Assembly (NCBI GenBank): GCA_001751005.1
Contig: MAXL01000109.1
Location: 1-20,123 of the forward strand
Direction of reading: 5' to 3'
From: Desulfobacterales bacterium S5133MH16
Lineage (GTDB): Bacteria; Desulfobacterota; Desulfobacteria; Desulfobacterales; UBA11574
DNA length: 20,123 bases
The notes below the pieces were generated by a model. The model made no database searches and was not told the DNA's origin. It saw only the letters and a list, made by a program, of their open reading frames with translations. This document shows positions 1 through 8,274 of this stretch, in pieces (position 1 is the first letter of the stretch; each line of letters begins with the position of its first letter). The translations under genes and the position numbers were made by a program.

Positions 1-561
1 ATCGAATTCCACGGTCATCTTTGTCCGGGCCTTGTTTACGGTTACCTGGTTGCAAAAGAAGCAATAAACATTCTTAAACTCAAGCGGTCAAAGGACGAGG
101 AGGTGGTTGTCATCAGTGAGAACGATTCTTGTGCGGTTGACGCTCTACAGGTACTGCTGGGCACCTCAACAGGTAAAGGCAACCTTATTCTCAAGGATTA
201 CGGGAAAAACGCATATACAATCCTTAACCGCTCACGCAAAAGGGCCTTCCGGTTTTCTCGCAATAAATATTATCGATATGGTGGTGAATTCAGAGAAGAA
301 TTCAGCCGGCTTGATGAAGCCATTTCTTCAGACACGGCAAGCGAAGGAGAAAAATGGCGTCAAAAGATACTCAAAGCAAGAGATCTTCTTTCAAAACCCT
401 TCAGCGATGTTTTCTCCACAAAAGAAGTAGATATTGTGATGCCGCCGTATGCGTCCCTGGCACGCTCAGAAGCCTGTGCTAAATGCGGCGAAATGACAAT
501 GTCAACAAAGATGGTCTGCGGAGAAAACGGCAAACGCATCTGTATTCCGTGCTCCGGTTAA
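1..561 (+). CDS. FmdE-family protein, 5'-truncated by window edge
   Basis: The reading frame is open from base 1, so the gene starts outside the window; 186 residues are visible. The opening F-H-G-H-L-C-P-G-L (residues 3-11) is the signature of the FmdE family (named after formylmethanofuran dehydrogenase subunit E), with the His and Cys that line its metal/substrate site. A second conserved part, E-N-D-S-C-A-V-D-A (40-48), follows. The end carries a four-Cys zinc ribbon, CxxC at 159-162 and CxxC at 181-184. Sulfate reducers often carry such proteins without methanofuran, beside redox or molybdenum enzymes, and their reaction is not settled. A GTG at 103 is only an internal codon, because homology runs through it. 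No terminator is obvious in the 66 bp before the convergent thiI gene. Family confident, function not. Confidence 0.9.
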   Translation: MEFHGHLCPGLVYGYLVAKEAINILKLKRSKDEEVVVISENDSCAVDALQVLLGTSTGKGNLILKDYGKNAYTILNRSRKRAFRFSRNKYYRYGGEFREEFSRLDEAISSDTASEGEKWRQKILKARDLLSKPFSDVFSTKEVDIVMPPYASLARSEACAKCGEMTMSTKMVCGENGKRICIPCSG

Positions 562-627
562 AACGGTTCAAACGGTCTCCCTATTTGAAATAAGCCAATA
601 CTCTTTAAAAGGTTGTGTGCAATATTA

Positions 628-1905
628 TTAGGATACCTTCTCTAGGCCGCTCAAGCATTGTTCAAGATATTTTGTTATGTCAATTTTCTCTTCTACTTTT
701 TCAACTTCGAACACTTCCCCGCGAATGGTGGGGCGGTTTGGCACCCCTTTGCATGGAACTGATGCGATGGTGGCGATTGGCATCGTTCCTATGCGGCTGG
801 CCAGGGTGACGACTTCATCCTTATCAAACCCGAAGAGGGGTCGATGCACCGGCATCATTACGGCACTGTCGAGCACTCTGAGGTTCCTGGCTGTTTGGCT
901 GGCCTGTTCGCCGAGTATTTCCCCGGTCACGATACCTTGGCAGTCATGAAGAAAGCAGATCTGTTCGGCCACTCGATACATAAAACGCTTGCAAAGCAGA
1001 CAAGTGATGCCTTTTTGGGACCCGTGTTGAATAAACGTATCCAGCACAGATTGATATGAAGCAACATAGACGGTCGGCGCTTTGAGGGCCCCTTTTGTAT
1101 ATTCAACCAAAATCTTAATGTTTTCCAGCGCTTTTTCTCTTACAGCAGAGGCATTTGCTTTGGAGCCTTTGCTGTCATTATCAGGATCCATGACAACAAA
1201 AACCGGAACAGCGCCGCGCCGCATTGCCAGCCAGGCCGCGATCGGCGAATCCAAACCGCCGCTAACCAGTGCGACCAGTTGATTTTCCAAACCCAGCGGA
1301 AAGCCTCCGGGGGATTTAATCCGCTCTGCCGATATGAAAGCGTGATCCTTATAAACCTCTATCTCCGGCTTGCTCTCAATTTCGCCGCCCCAAGGGCCCA
1401 TTTTCCATTTTGGCCCTTTTTTGAAACGAGGCCTTGAGAATCCTTTTTGCGACCCGTTGTTTAGAGCTATCTTATTACATAAACTGGTGATGTCTTGTTT
1501 TAGAGAGGGAATATCTAATTTCGGATTCTTTATTGCGCGCACTGCGATTTTGAAACTGCCGGGACCGATTCCGTGTGCCACCATCAGCTTGGCCGCTACC
1601 GAGGCAACAGCGGTTTTATCGCGAACTGAGGTGCGAAAACAGGGTGAAATGGAAGAGATCCCAAATGTTCGTCCGACAACTGCAATTAATAAATCGACAT
1701 CCGTGTCTTGTTGCTTTTCAAAATAGATATAAAGACGACCTTGACGGGTAAAAAACCTGATGCGGTCGAGAAGATCCGGCTCTTCTGAGGCCGTTAATGC
1801 CCGCTTGATGTTATTATGAATAAGATCTTCTATATACTCCTGCGACTGGGTGGATTTTACCCCGAACTCACCGGTATATCTGACCAAAATGCAGTTATAA
1901 ATCAT
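628..1905 (-). CDS. thiI: tRNA 4-thiouridine synthase ThiI, rhodanese-less CXXC type
   Basis: The 425-residue protein has an N-terminal ferredoxin-like/THUMP region (about 1-195) and a PP-loop ATP pyrophosphatase domain opened by V-S-G-G-L-D-S-P (214-221). It should adenylate U8 of tRNA and exchange the oxygen for sulfur. The rhodanese domain of E. coli ThiI is absent. Instead there is C302-L-L-C305 followed by K-R-x-M, and C385 in S-V-P-C-K-G-V, which lines up with the catalytic Cys of E. coli ThiI (Y-C-G-V). CXXC plus a distant third Cys is the layout of archaeal ThiI, which binds an Fe-S cluster. Between THUMP and PP-loop there is a basic, Gly/Trp-rich insert (about 149-180). The start ATG at 1905 has a weak GGTGAT seven bases upstream. 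The gene is monocistronic here, convergent with the FmdE gene and divergent from the helicase. Confidence 0.93.
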   Translation of the reverse strand: MIYNCILVRYTGEFGVKSTQSQEYIEDLIHNNIKRALTASEEPDLLDRIRFFTRQGRLYIYFEKQQDTDVDLLIAVVGRTFGISSISPCFRTSVRDKTAVASVAAKLMVAHGIGPGSFKIAVRAIKNPKLDIPSLKQDITSLCNKIALNNGSQKGFSRPRFKKGPKWKMGPWGGEIESKPEIEVYKDHAFISAERIKSPGGFPLGLENQLVALVSGGLDSPIAAWLAMRRGAVPVFVVMDPDNDSKGSKANASAVREKALENIKILVEYTKGALKAPTVYVASYQSVLDTFIQHGSQKGITCLLCKRFMYRVAEQICFLHDCQGIVTGEILGEQASQTARNLRVLDSAVMMPVHRPLFGFDKDEVVTLASRIGTMPIATIASVPCKGVPNRPTIRGEVFEVEKVEEKIDITKYLEQCLSGLEKVS

Positions 1906-2137
1906 TTGAAAATCACCAACTCCTTTAAAGATGACCCGAATTTAGGATATCATATCTGGTGGCTGTCAGGTCAATTAAAATCTGGTCATCCATTGCGCCA
2001 AGCCATAAAGTGGTGAATGAGGGTCGGGCGCGATACAGCAACATATTGAGATAATATATAAAACGCTCAAATTTTGCGTTAGATAAGGTCTTAAATGGTC
2101 CTTTTGGGGGTCAAAAAGAGTCTTTTAAGACGATTTT

Positions 2138-2160
2138 AAGGCCTATTTTAGGCTTTTTTT
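2138..2160 (+). terminator. Terminator-like hairpin in helicase leader (1)
   Basis: AAGGCCTA pairs with TAGGCTTT across a TTT loop (8 bp, one G-T pair), and T residues run on to 2160. No + strand gene lies just upstream, since thiI runs the other way, so it cannot end an upstream gene. It would act as an early attenuator if a + strand transcript starts before it. A small GTCTT-TT-AAGAC hairpin precedes it at 2120-2131. It could also be chance structure in AT-rich DNA. Confidence 0.4.
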
Positions 2161-2203
2161 ACTTTTATTATAGTTGGTTACCGTGGTCCGACCCCAAACG
2201 TTC

Positions 2204-2240
2204 GAACGATTCCCGCCGTCCGGACTGCGATCGTTCTTTT
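2204..2240 (+). terminator. Terminator-like hairpin in helicase leader (2)
   Basis: GAACGAT (2204-2210) pairs perfectly with ATCGTTC (2230-2236), with a further CGC/GCG helix inside and a self-complementary GTCCGGAC at the tip. TTTT overlaps the right edge. It is the second stem with a following T run before the helicase start, which supports leader control over a simple terminator. The T run is short, so termination would be partial at best. Confidence 0.35.
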
Positions 2241-2320
2241 CGATTAATTCCACTCGCACCAATAAAAAAGATTGATTAATTTAAAAACAAACGATATTGG
2301 ACATCCATATTAAAAATAAT

Positions 2321-2358
2321 CCGGCGGATATCGCAATGTCGCTTGGCAATATCACCGG
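2321..2358 (+). promoter_or_regulatory. Leader hairpin before the attenuator
   Basis: CCGG (2321-2324) and GATAT (2327-2331) pair with ATATC (2349-2353) and CCGG (2355-2358) around a 17-base loop, giving nine base pairs with a small internal loop. It lies 22 bases before the strongest terminator-like hairpin. In RNA it could be an anti-terminator competitor or a protein-binding stem; the sequence does not say which. Confidence 0.35.
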
Positions 2359-2379
2359 ATTCAATCTCGAAAACGAAAC

Positions 2380-2414
2380 AAAGCCGTCCGGCAAACGTGC
2401 CGAGGCGGCTTTTT
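2380..2414 (+). terminator. Terminator-like attenuator 60 nt before the helicase start
   Basis: AAAGCCG (2380-2386) pairs with CGGCTTT (2406-2412), and an inner CGGCA (2389-2393) pairs with TGCCG (2398-2402) across an AACG loop. The outer stem runs into TTTT. It is GC-rich, compact and has a T run, which is the form of an intrinsic terminator, yet it sits 60 bases upstream of the helicase ATG with no gene ending before it. This fits transcription attenuation of a cold-shock-type helicase gene, as long structured leaders are known for such genes. Confidence 0.5.
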
Positions 2415-2474
2415 GTATGTTTTAAGCGACATGACCGGCCACGGTTTACCCCGGGCACCATCAGGAAAACATTT

Positions 2475-4130
2475 ATGCATTTATCTTCTTTTGGATTAAA
2501 ACATGAAATCATCCGGGCCATTGACCAACTCGGATTTGAATATGCCACCCGGATTCAGGAAAAGGCCATCCCCCGGATGCTAACAGGCGACACCGATATC
2601 ATCGGCCTGGCCCAGACCGGCACGGGGAAAACCGCCGCCTTCGGCCTGCCCCTGATCCAGCTGGTTGATTTTGAATCACAAAACCCCCAGGGGCTGATTC
2701 TCTGCCCCACGCGGGAACTCTGCCTTCAAATCACCGGCGACCTTAAACTGTTTGCCCGACACATCCCGAACGCACGTATTGCCGCCGTCTACGGCGGGGC
2801 CGATATTCGGGACCAGATCACCCTGATAGAAAAAGGTGCTCAGATCATCGTGGCCACGCCCGGCCGACTGTTGGATCTGATCAACCGAAAGGCCATCAAA
2901 TTGGGAACGGTGGCCTATGCGGTCCTGGATGAAGCCGATGAAATGCTCAACATGGGGTTTCAGGAAGATATCGACGACATTCTGGAACGGACCCCCGTCG
3001 ACAAGCGAACCTGGCTTTTTTCAGCCACCATGACGGATGCCGCGGCGAAAATCGCCGAAACCTATATGACCCGTCCTGTAACTATCACCGCCGGCTCGCC
3101 CAACAAAGCCGCTGAAAACATCTCTCACGCCTGTTATGTCGTCAAAGAAAAAGATCGGTACGCGGCCCTCAAGCGGATGATCGACTATATCCCCGATATC
3201 TTCGGCCTCATTTTCTGCCGCACGCGCATGGAAACCCAGACGGTGGCCGACAAACTGATGAAAGACGGCTACAATGCCGAACCGCTGCACGGCGACCTGT
3301 CCCAGATGCAACGGAACCAGGTGATGAAAAAATTCAGGGAACGGACCCTCCAACTGCTGGTGGCCACCGATGTGGCCGCACGGGGTCTGGATGTGGATGA
3401 CATCACCCACGTTATCAATTACAATCTTCCCGATGAACCGGAACGTTACACCCATCGGAGCGGTCGAACGGCCCGGGCGGGTAAATCAGGCGTATCCATC
3501 GTATTGGTAAACACCCGGGAAGTCCGACGGATCAAAGAACTGGAATCCCAAAGCGGCATTCGGTTCGAGTATAAAAAAATCCCCTGCGGCCGCGCCGTTT
3601 GCGAGAAGCAGCTTTGCGCAATGGTGGATCGACTGTTTTCCGCGGAGGTCAACAAAAAAGAAATCGATAATTACCTTCCCCCGGTGTTTGAAACCCTTTC
3701 CGCTCTCAGTAAGGAAGAATTGATCCGTCGATTCGTCTCAGCCGAGTTCAACCGCTTTCTCGATTACTACCGCGGAGCCGAAGACATAAACGTGAAAGTC
3801 AAAAAACGCCAAACAAAGGCAGATAAAGCCGAATACCGCCTCGCAGGCAATACCCAGCGATTTTTCATGAATGTCGGCCGCCTGGACAAACTCAAAGAAG
3901 GCGCCATCGTCCGCCTGGTCTGCGACAAATCGGGCATATCATCAAGAAAACTCGGCCGGATCGAACTCAAAAGAGAGTTTTCATTCTTTGATGTTGAAAA
4001 AAGCGTGGCAAAAAAAGTCCTCAAATCCCTTAAAGGCGTGACATTGGACGGCAGAAAAATCCTTGCCAAATTTGCCGAAAAAGAGAAAAAAACGAGAAAA
4101 AGACACTGTGTATTTAAGGGACATTTTTAA
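2475..4130 (+). CDS. deaD: DEAD-box ATP-dependent RNA helicase, DeaD/CsdA type
   Basis: The 551-residue protein shows all core motifs in order: Q motif (about 5-32), A-Q-T-G-T-G-K-T (46-53), P-T-R-E-L (78-82), T-P-G-R (128-131), D-E-A-D (152-155), S-A-T (183-185), A-T-D-V-A-A-R-G-L-D (297-306) and H-R-S-G-R-T-A-R (327-334). A DbpA-type RNA-binding domain fills about 461-533 and the tail is basic. Such helicases unwind rRNA duplexes during ribosome assembly, chiefly in the cold. The open frame extends upstream to 2343, but homology begins at M-H-L-S-S-F-G, and AGGA sits eight bases before ATG 2475, so that start is preferred; the upstream codons are the hairpin-rich leader. typA follows after 30 bases. 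A role in 50S maturation is inferred from the family. Confidence 0.95.
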   Translation: MHLSSFGLKHEIIRAIDQLGFEYATRIQEKAIPRMLTGDTDIIGLAQTGTGKTAAFGLPLIQLVDFESQNPQGLILCPTRELCLQITGDLKLFARHIPNARIAAVYGGADIRDQITLIEKGAQIIVATPGRLLDLINRKAIKLGTVAYAVLDEADEMLNMGFQEDIDDILERTPVDKRTWLFSATMTDAAAKIAETYMTRPVTITAGSPNKAAENISHACYVVKEKDRYAALKRMIDYIPDIFGLIFCRTRMETQTVADKLMKDGYNAEPLHGDLSQMQRNQVMKKFRERTLQLLVATDVAARGLDVDDITHVINYNLPDEPERYTHRSGRTARAGKSGVSIVLVNTREVRRIKELESQSGIRFEYKKIPCGRAVCEKQLCAMVDRLFSAEVNKKEIDNYLPPVFETLSALSKEELIRRFVSAEFNRFLDYYRGAEDINVKVKKRQTKADKAEYRLAGNTQRFFMNVGRLDKLKEGAIVRLVCDKSGISSRKLGRIELKREFSFFDVEKSVAKKVLKSLKGVTLDGRKILAKFAEKEKKTRKRHCVFKGHF

Positions 4131-4139
4131 CTTATAAAG

Positions 4140-4156
4140 TTCTTATTCGATAAGAA
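4140..4156 (+). promoter_or_regulatory. Intercistronic hairpin between helicase gene and typA
   Basis: TTCTTAT and ATAAGAA form a perfect 7-bp stem with a TCG loop between the helicase stop (4128-4130) and the first possible typA start (TTG 4161). No T run follows, so it is unlikely to terminate. It covers the place where a ribosome binding site for TTG 4161 would lie, which argues for a start farther in or for translational control. Confidence 0.45.
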
Positions 4157-4229
4157 AATATTGATTATTCTTGGCAACATTGAGGAAGCAAAAAAACTGA
4201 ACAACGGTGAAGAACGACTCAAAGGGCTG

Positions 4230-6056
4230 GTGAAAAAAATTATCAGAAATGAAAAAATAAGAAACATCGCGATCATTGCGCATGTTGACCACGGCAAGAC
4301 AACCCTTGTTGATGCCATGTTCAGGCAGAGCGGACTCTTCAGACCGGGCCTTGAAGTTGATGAGAGAATCATGGACAGCATGGACCTCGAAAAGGAAAGA
4401 GGAATAACCATTGCTGCAAAAAACTGCTCCGTGAAATGGAACGGGGTAAAGATAAACATCATCGACACGCCCGGACATGCCGATTTCGGCGGAGAGGTCG
4501 AGCGCGCACTGTCCATGGCGGACGGTGCGATTTTGCTCGTGGATGCGTCTGAAGGACCGCTGCCCCAGACCCGTTTCGTGCTGAAGAAAACCTTTGAGAA
4601 AGGCATCAAGGTTGTTGTGGTGATCAACAAGATCGACAGAAAGGATGCACGTCCTGAACAGATTCTCGATGAGATATATGACCTTTTCATCGATCTCGAT
4701 GCAGACGACGAACAGCTCGATTTTCCATATCTGTATGCCATCGGACGCCAAGGCATTGCAAAAAAGACCCTGGCCGAAAAAAGGGATGACCTTCATCTTC
4801 TTTTTGAAACCATCCTCAATGAGATACCGGCCCCTGAATATGACTCCGAAGAACCGTTTCAGATGCTGGTGTCTGATCTCGGATATTCAGATTATCTTGG
4901 ACGGCTTGCCATCGGAAGAATTTTTAACGGAAAAGCCGAGTTCCATGACACCATGGTCTGTATCAACGACAAAGTGGAGCATCTCCCGCTCAAGATATCC
5001 AAGCTTCAGGTATATGACGGGATGAATCTGAAAGAGGTTGATGCGGCGGAACCCGGCGATATTGTCGTTCTCTCCGGAATCGAGGATGTCAAAATCGGTG
5101 ACACGATCTGCACCCGGGAGTATCCAAAACCCTTAAAGAGAATAACCGTAGACGAGCCGACCATCTCCATGGAATTTACCATAAACACCTCTCCCTTGAG
5201 CGGGAAGGAAGGCAAAATCGTACAGTCCAGCAAAATACGCGAACGGCTGATCAAGGAAACCCTTAAAAACGTTGCCGTCAGGTTAGAACAGACCGAGGAC
5301 AGGGAAAGGTTTATCGTAAAGGGCAGAGGTGAGTTTCAGATGGCCATCCTCATCGAAACCATGCGGCGGGAAGGGTTTGAACTTTCTGTGGGCCGTCCAA
5401 AGGTGATTTACAAACATTCAATCGGAACCATGCTCGAGCCCATTGAGAAACTGTTTGTGGATTGTGATGCGGATTTTTTCGGGGTTGTGACCGAAAAGCT
5501 TTCCATAAGAAAGGGAAGGCTGACACACCTTGTCAATAAGGGCACCGGAAGGGTAAGGGCTGAATTTTCGATTCCATCACGCTCTTTAATCGGTTACCGG
5601 GATGAATTTTTGACGGACACAAAGGGGACCGGAATCATGAACACCCTTTTTGAAGGGTACGAGGCGTTTCGGGGTGATTTTCCCACCCGGTTCACCGGCT
5701 CGATTGTGTCAGACCGGCAGGGGAACTCTGTTGCATACGCCCTCTACCACCTCGAGCCCAGGGGCCGCCTTTTCATTGTCCCCGGAGAACCTGTTTATGA
5801 GGGAATGATCATCGGCGAACACAACAAGGCCGTCGATATCAGTGCAAATCCAAGCAAGGAGAAAAAGCTCACAAACATCCGCGCGGCCGGAAAAGATGAC
5901 AGCACGGTATGCTCGCCGGTGCAACCCATGACCCTCGAAAGGGCCATAAATTTTATAAAAGACGACGAGGTGGTGGAGGTTACCCCGCAATCCATCAGGC
6001 TGCACAAAAGAGTGCTTTCTCTTAAGAAGCGGAAAAATAAAAACGGCGCGAACTAA
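4230..6056 (+). CDS. typA: Ribosome-associated GTPase TypA/BipA
   Basis: A translational GTPase of the EF-G/LepA group, with G1 A-H-V-D-H-G-K-T (17-24), G2 R-G-I-T-I (57-61), G3 D-T-P-G-H (79-83) and G4 N-K-I-D (133-136), then beta-barrel, EF-G III/V-like and BipA C-terminal domains. It binds the 70S A site under stress and helps 50S assembly in the cold, matching the helicase upstream. The usual G5 'Y-A-S' is Y-A-I here, a mild oddity. The start is uncertain because there is no ATG. GTG 4230 gives 608 residues, almost the E. coli length (607), but its AAAGGG is only three bases away. TTG 4161 gives 631 residues but overlaps a hairpin, and the best Shine-Dalgarno (GAGGA, 4182-4186) points to CTG 4197. 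The function is certain, the first codon is not. Confidence 0.95.
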   Translation: MKKIIRNEKIRNIAIIAHVDHGKTTLVDAMFRQSGLFRPGLEVDERIMDSMDLEKERGITIAAKNCSVKWNGVKINIIDTPGHADFGGEVERALSMADGAILLVDASEGPLPQTRFVLKKTFEKGIKVVVVINKIDRKDARPEQILDEIYDLFIDLDADDEQLDFPYLYAIGRQGIAKKTLAEKRDDLHLLFETILNEIPAPEYDSEEPFQMLVSDLGYSDYLGRLAIGRIFNGKAEFHDTMVCINDKVEHLPLKISKLQVYDGMNLKEVDAAEPGDIVVLSGIEDVKIGDTICTREYPKPLKRITVDEPTISMEFTINTSPLSGKEGKIVQSSKIRERLIKETLKNVAVRLEQTEDRERFIVKGRGEFQMAILIETMRREGFELSVGRPKVIYKHSIGTMLEPIEKLFVDCDADFFGVVTEKLSIRKGRLTHLVNKGTGRVRAEFSIPSRSLIGYRDEFLTDTKGTGIMNTLFEGYEAFRGDFPTRFTGSIVSDRQGNSVAYALYHLEPRGRLFIVPGEPVYEGMIIGEHNKAVDISANPSKEKKLTNIRAAGKDDSTVCSPVQPMTLERAINFIKDDEVVEVTPQSIRLHKRVLSLKKRKNKNGAN

Positions 6057-6114
6057 AGGTTTGGAATTTTATCATTTTTGGTAATCAAAACCTGCCTTAA
6101 TTCCTTTTGATCCA

Positions 6115-7116
6115 TTAAGGTCTTGTGCTGTTCAGCCCGACAAAAGTACCACCGTTTCTCTGGCATAAAACGCGCATCAGGGTAGCAAATCGTTCCCCGG
6201 TGTTGCCTCGTTGGTTGGTTTTTTCCATGACCACCGGAAAACCTACTGCATGGATCCGGACGCGACGAGCACCGTCTTTTGTTGCCCTGTTGATTCTGTC
6301 CACCTCATTGATGACCGGCTGGATTGCTGCACCACTGAATTCGTCACCAAACACATAGAGGCTTATTTTTTTATTTTTTGAATAGAACCTATTGATCGCT
6401 GCGGTAATTCCTTCCACCGGACTGCTGTTGCTGAAAGAGCTCCAGGAACTGAGGGCTGAGATGATAGCCCTGCGGCGGGCGGGGGTGTCCGGTATCCATT
6501 TTCCAGCATACTGGGAAAACAGGAAATTTCCCATATCGTTCATTATCTGAATACCTTTGACTTCAGGATAGATTTCGAGAGTCTCCCGCATTTTTTTCTG
6601 TACCAGGCGCCAGGCATTCCGCTGCATGCTGCCCGAGGTGTCGATGATAAAAACGATATACTCGCTGTCCACCGGGATGCCCCCCACCGAACGGGAAATC
6701 TTTTTAGGTCGGCTTTTCAAAAGCTGCTTCATTTCTTCGGTCAGCTCCTGTCGTGCCCGGGCCAGTTTACCCTCAATAATATTTTGTACCACGGCGTCGT
6801 CTTTCGACGCAGAGAATTGGCCTTCAACGTCAGAAAGATCGCCCTGGAGACGGGCAAGCTTTTCCTTCTCTTGGGACAACTGCTCCTTTTTCGCCGTCAT
6901 CTCGCGATTTAAGATCTGGGTTTCGCCCCGGATTTCAAACAGTTCGTTTTCCAGGCGAACGATTTGGGTCTGCATATTTTCCTTGATTTTTTCAATGACC
7001 ACCGGTTCGGCAAATTTGGACAGCACAAACAGCAAAATGATGGCGCCGAAACCGCAGCAGATGCAATCAAGAAAGGAAAGGCTGAATATTTCTATGTCCC
7101 GTTTTCGGTTTTTCAT
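6115..7116 (-). CDS. Membrane-anchored VWA protein with ExbD/TolR-like Asp helix (copy 2)
   Basis: 333 residues. After a basic N-terminus (M-K-N-R-K-R-D) comes one TM helix (about 14-34) beginning F-L-D-C-I-C-C-G-F-G. Residues about 42-135 are coiled coil. A von Willebrand A domain fills about 150-330, with MIDAS D159-T-S-G-S163 and a second acidic site V-F-G-D258. The topology by charge is N-in, VWA in the periplasm. D17, at the start of the helix after F-L, matches the proton-carrying Asp of ExbD and TolR (F-I-D or L-L-D before a hydrophobic helix). That, and the TolQ-like gene in the operon, suggest it replaces ExbD/TolR. It is last in the operon, 66 bases after its paralogue, with no clear ribosome binding site. 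VWA partners such as MoxR ATPases are absent. VWA and helix are seen; the motor role is inferred. Confidence 0.88.
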   Translation of the reverse strand: MKNRKRDIEIFSLSFLDCICCGFGAIILLFVLSKFAEPVVIEKIKENMQTQIVRLENELFEIRGETQILNREMTAKKEQLSQEKEKLARLQGDLSDVEGQFSASKDDAVVQNIIEGKLARARQELTEEMKQLLKSRPKKISRSVGGIPVDSEYIVFIIDTSGSMQRNAWRLVQKKMRETLEIYPEVKGIQIMNDMGNFLFSQYAGKWIPDTPARRRAIISALSSWSSFSNSSPVEGITAAINRFYSKNKKISLYVFGDEFSGAAIQPVINEVDRINRATKDGARRVRIHAVGFPVVMEKTNQRGNTGERFATLMRVLCQRNGGTFVGLNSTRP

Positions 7117-7182
7117 AATGCATAAAGAGCCAATGGACTGAGGGAGTAATGACGTTTAAGGTCATGTCGTCTCGGACTGCGT

Positions 7183-8274
7183 TTACGGCCAATTTCTCGA
7201 GGGACAGAAAAAAGATCCTTTGGTTTTCTTGGCCAGACGCCAATAGGCATCCGCAGCCAGCGGATCCCCCTCCATGGGATAAAGGATAATGTTCACCGGA
7301 ACTCGGACCGGCAATTTCGGGATCGCCTCATTAAATAAACGGACACGTTTTTTGCTGGAAACTCTTGTTTGCCACGGCTTGCTGCTGCCCATGGTCGGCA
7401 AACTGTCGGAAAGTAAAAATATGTTGTCCGGAGCCGGTTTCATCTCCCCTATGGCTTTGAATGCGTTTAACAAACTGGTTCCTTTCTCCGGAACCACCCG
7501 GTGCATGCTGTCTGCCGCAAGGGTTAATGAGTCAACCTTACCGGCATCCAGCCAGACTCCTTTTGTTTTTTCAATCAAAGGACGTGCAGTGTCGTTAAAT
7601 GTGTATATTTGAAATTTACTGGTCGGTGGAAGCCGGGTTATCAGCCAATCGATGGTTTTTACGACCTGACGCCATTTGGGGGCACTTAATTTTTGGGTAT
7701 TATTTAAATTGCGCCGACGAATAATCCCCACAATGGTTTCATCCAGCATGCTGGCGGAAACGTCTACCAGAATAAAGATATGTTTGCCGCCCATCTTCAA
7801 ATCGGTGAGATACTGTCGATCCCCATGCCCGGGAAACGGGCGCAACCCGGACCCCAACTCATCCTGTGTTTTTGCCCCGCCCTTTAATCGCCGGAGTTCC
7901 TTTTCCAGAGATTTTAAATCGGCTTTCAGTTTATTGGTGTGTGTTTTGGTTGCCAGGGTTTCTTTATCCCGATCCGCCAATTCTGCCTTTTCTTCATTCA
8001 GTATATCTATAATTTCGCTGGATCGTCCCCGGGTCGTCACCAGTTCGGTCTGAGTTTGAAAAAGGGCGTTGCGGGCCTCAACCAAATTTTTTTTACCGTC
8101 CAAAACCTGTTCTTCCAGCTTGTTCGCCTCGGCACGCAAATCCGACGTCACGGCATTCCGACGAACGGCACCCTTGGCGTTTACCAGGACAAACAAAAGA
8201 ATGATTGCCCCTAACCCGCAGCAGATGCAGTCGATAAAAGATAAGCTGAATACATTTAATTTTCTACGTTTCAT
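7183..8274 (-). CDS. Membrane-anchored VWA protein with ExbD/TolR-like Asp helix (copy 1)
   Basis: 363 residues from the ATG at 8274, chosen because M-K-R-R-K-L-N starts like its paralogue; the frame extends to 8340 inside the previous gene. One TM helix (about 12-32) opens with F-I-D-C-I-C-C-G-L-G. Coiled coil covers about 45-132. The VWA domain (about 163-355) has MIDAS D171-V-S-A-S175, Thr266 and L-S-D290. F-I-D15 matches ExbD's F-I-D at the proton-binding site. The start overlaps the FHA-protein stop by 11 bases, so the two are probably translationally coupled. It shares only helix, layout and fold with copy 2; the VWA loops differ widely, which suggests the two bind different partners rather than being a recent duplication. 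Probably inner membrane, VWA periplasmic. Confidence 0.88.
   Translation of the reverse strand: MKRRKLNVFSLSFIDCICCGLGAIILLFVLVNAKGAVRRNAVTSDLRAEANKLEEQVLDGKKNLVEARNALFQTQTELVTTRGRSSEIIDILNEEKAELADRDKETLATKTHTNKLKADLKSLEKELRRLKGGAKTQDELGSGLRPFPGHGDRQYLTDLKMGGKHIFILVDVSASMLDETIVGIIRRRNLNNTQKLSAPKWRQVVKTIDWLITRLPPTSKFQIYTFNDTARPLIEKTKGVWLDAGKVDSLTLAADSMHRVVPEKGTSLLNAFKAIGEMKPAPDNIFLLSDSLPTMGSSKPWQTRVSSKKRVRLFNEAIPKLPVRVPVNIILYPMEGDPLAADAYWRLAKKTKGSFFCPSRNWP

Noticed and set aside
2343..2474. Forty-four extra N-terminal residues for the helicase
   Set aside because: The codons overlap the attenuator hairpin, lack homology to the family, and ATG 2475 has a good AGGA.
4127..4796. Two minus-strand open frames of more than 200 residues
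   Set aside because: They mirror the GTPase domain of typA and have low-complexity or nonsense composition.
6057..6120. Terminator between typA and the VWA gene
   Set aside because: Only weak pairings are seen (AGGTTT/AAACCT; CCTTAAT/ATTAAGG), with long loops and no proper T run.
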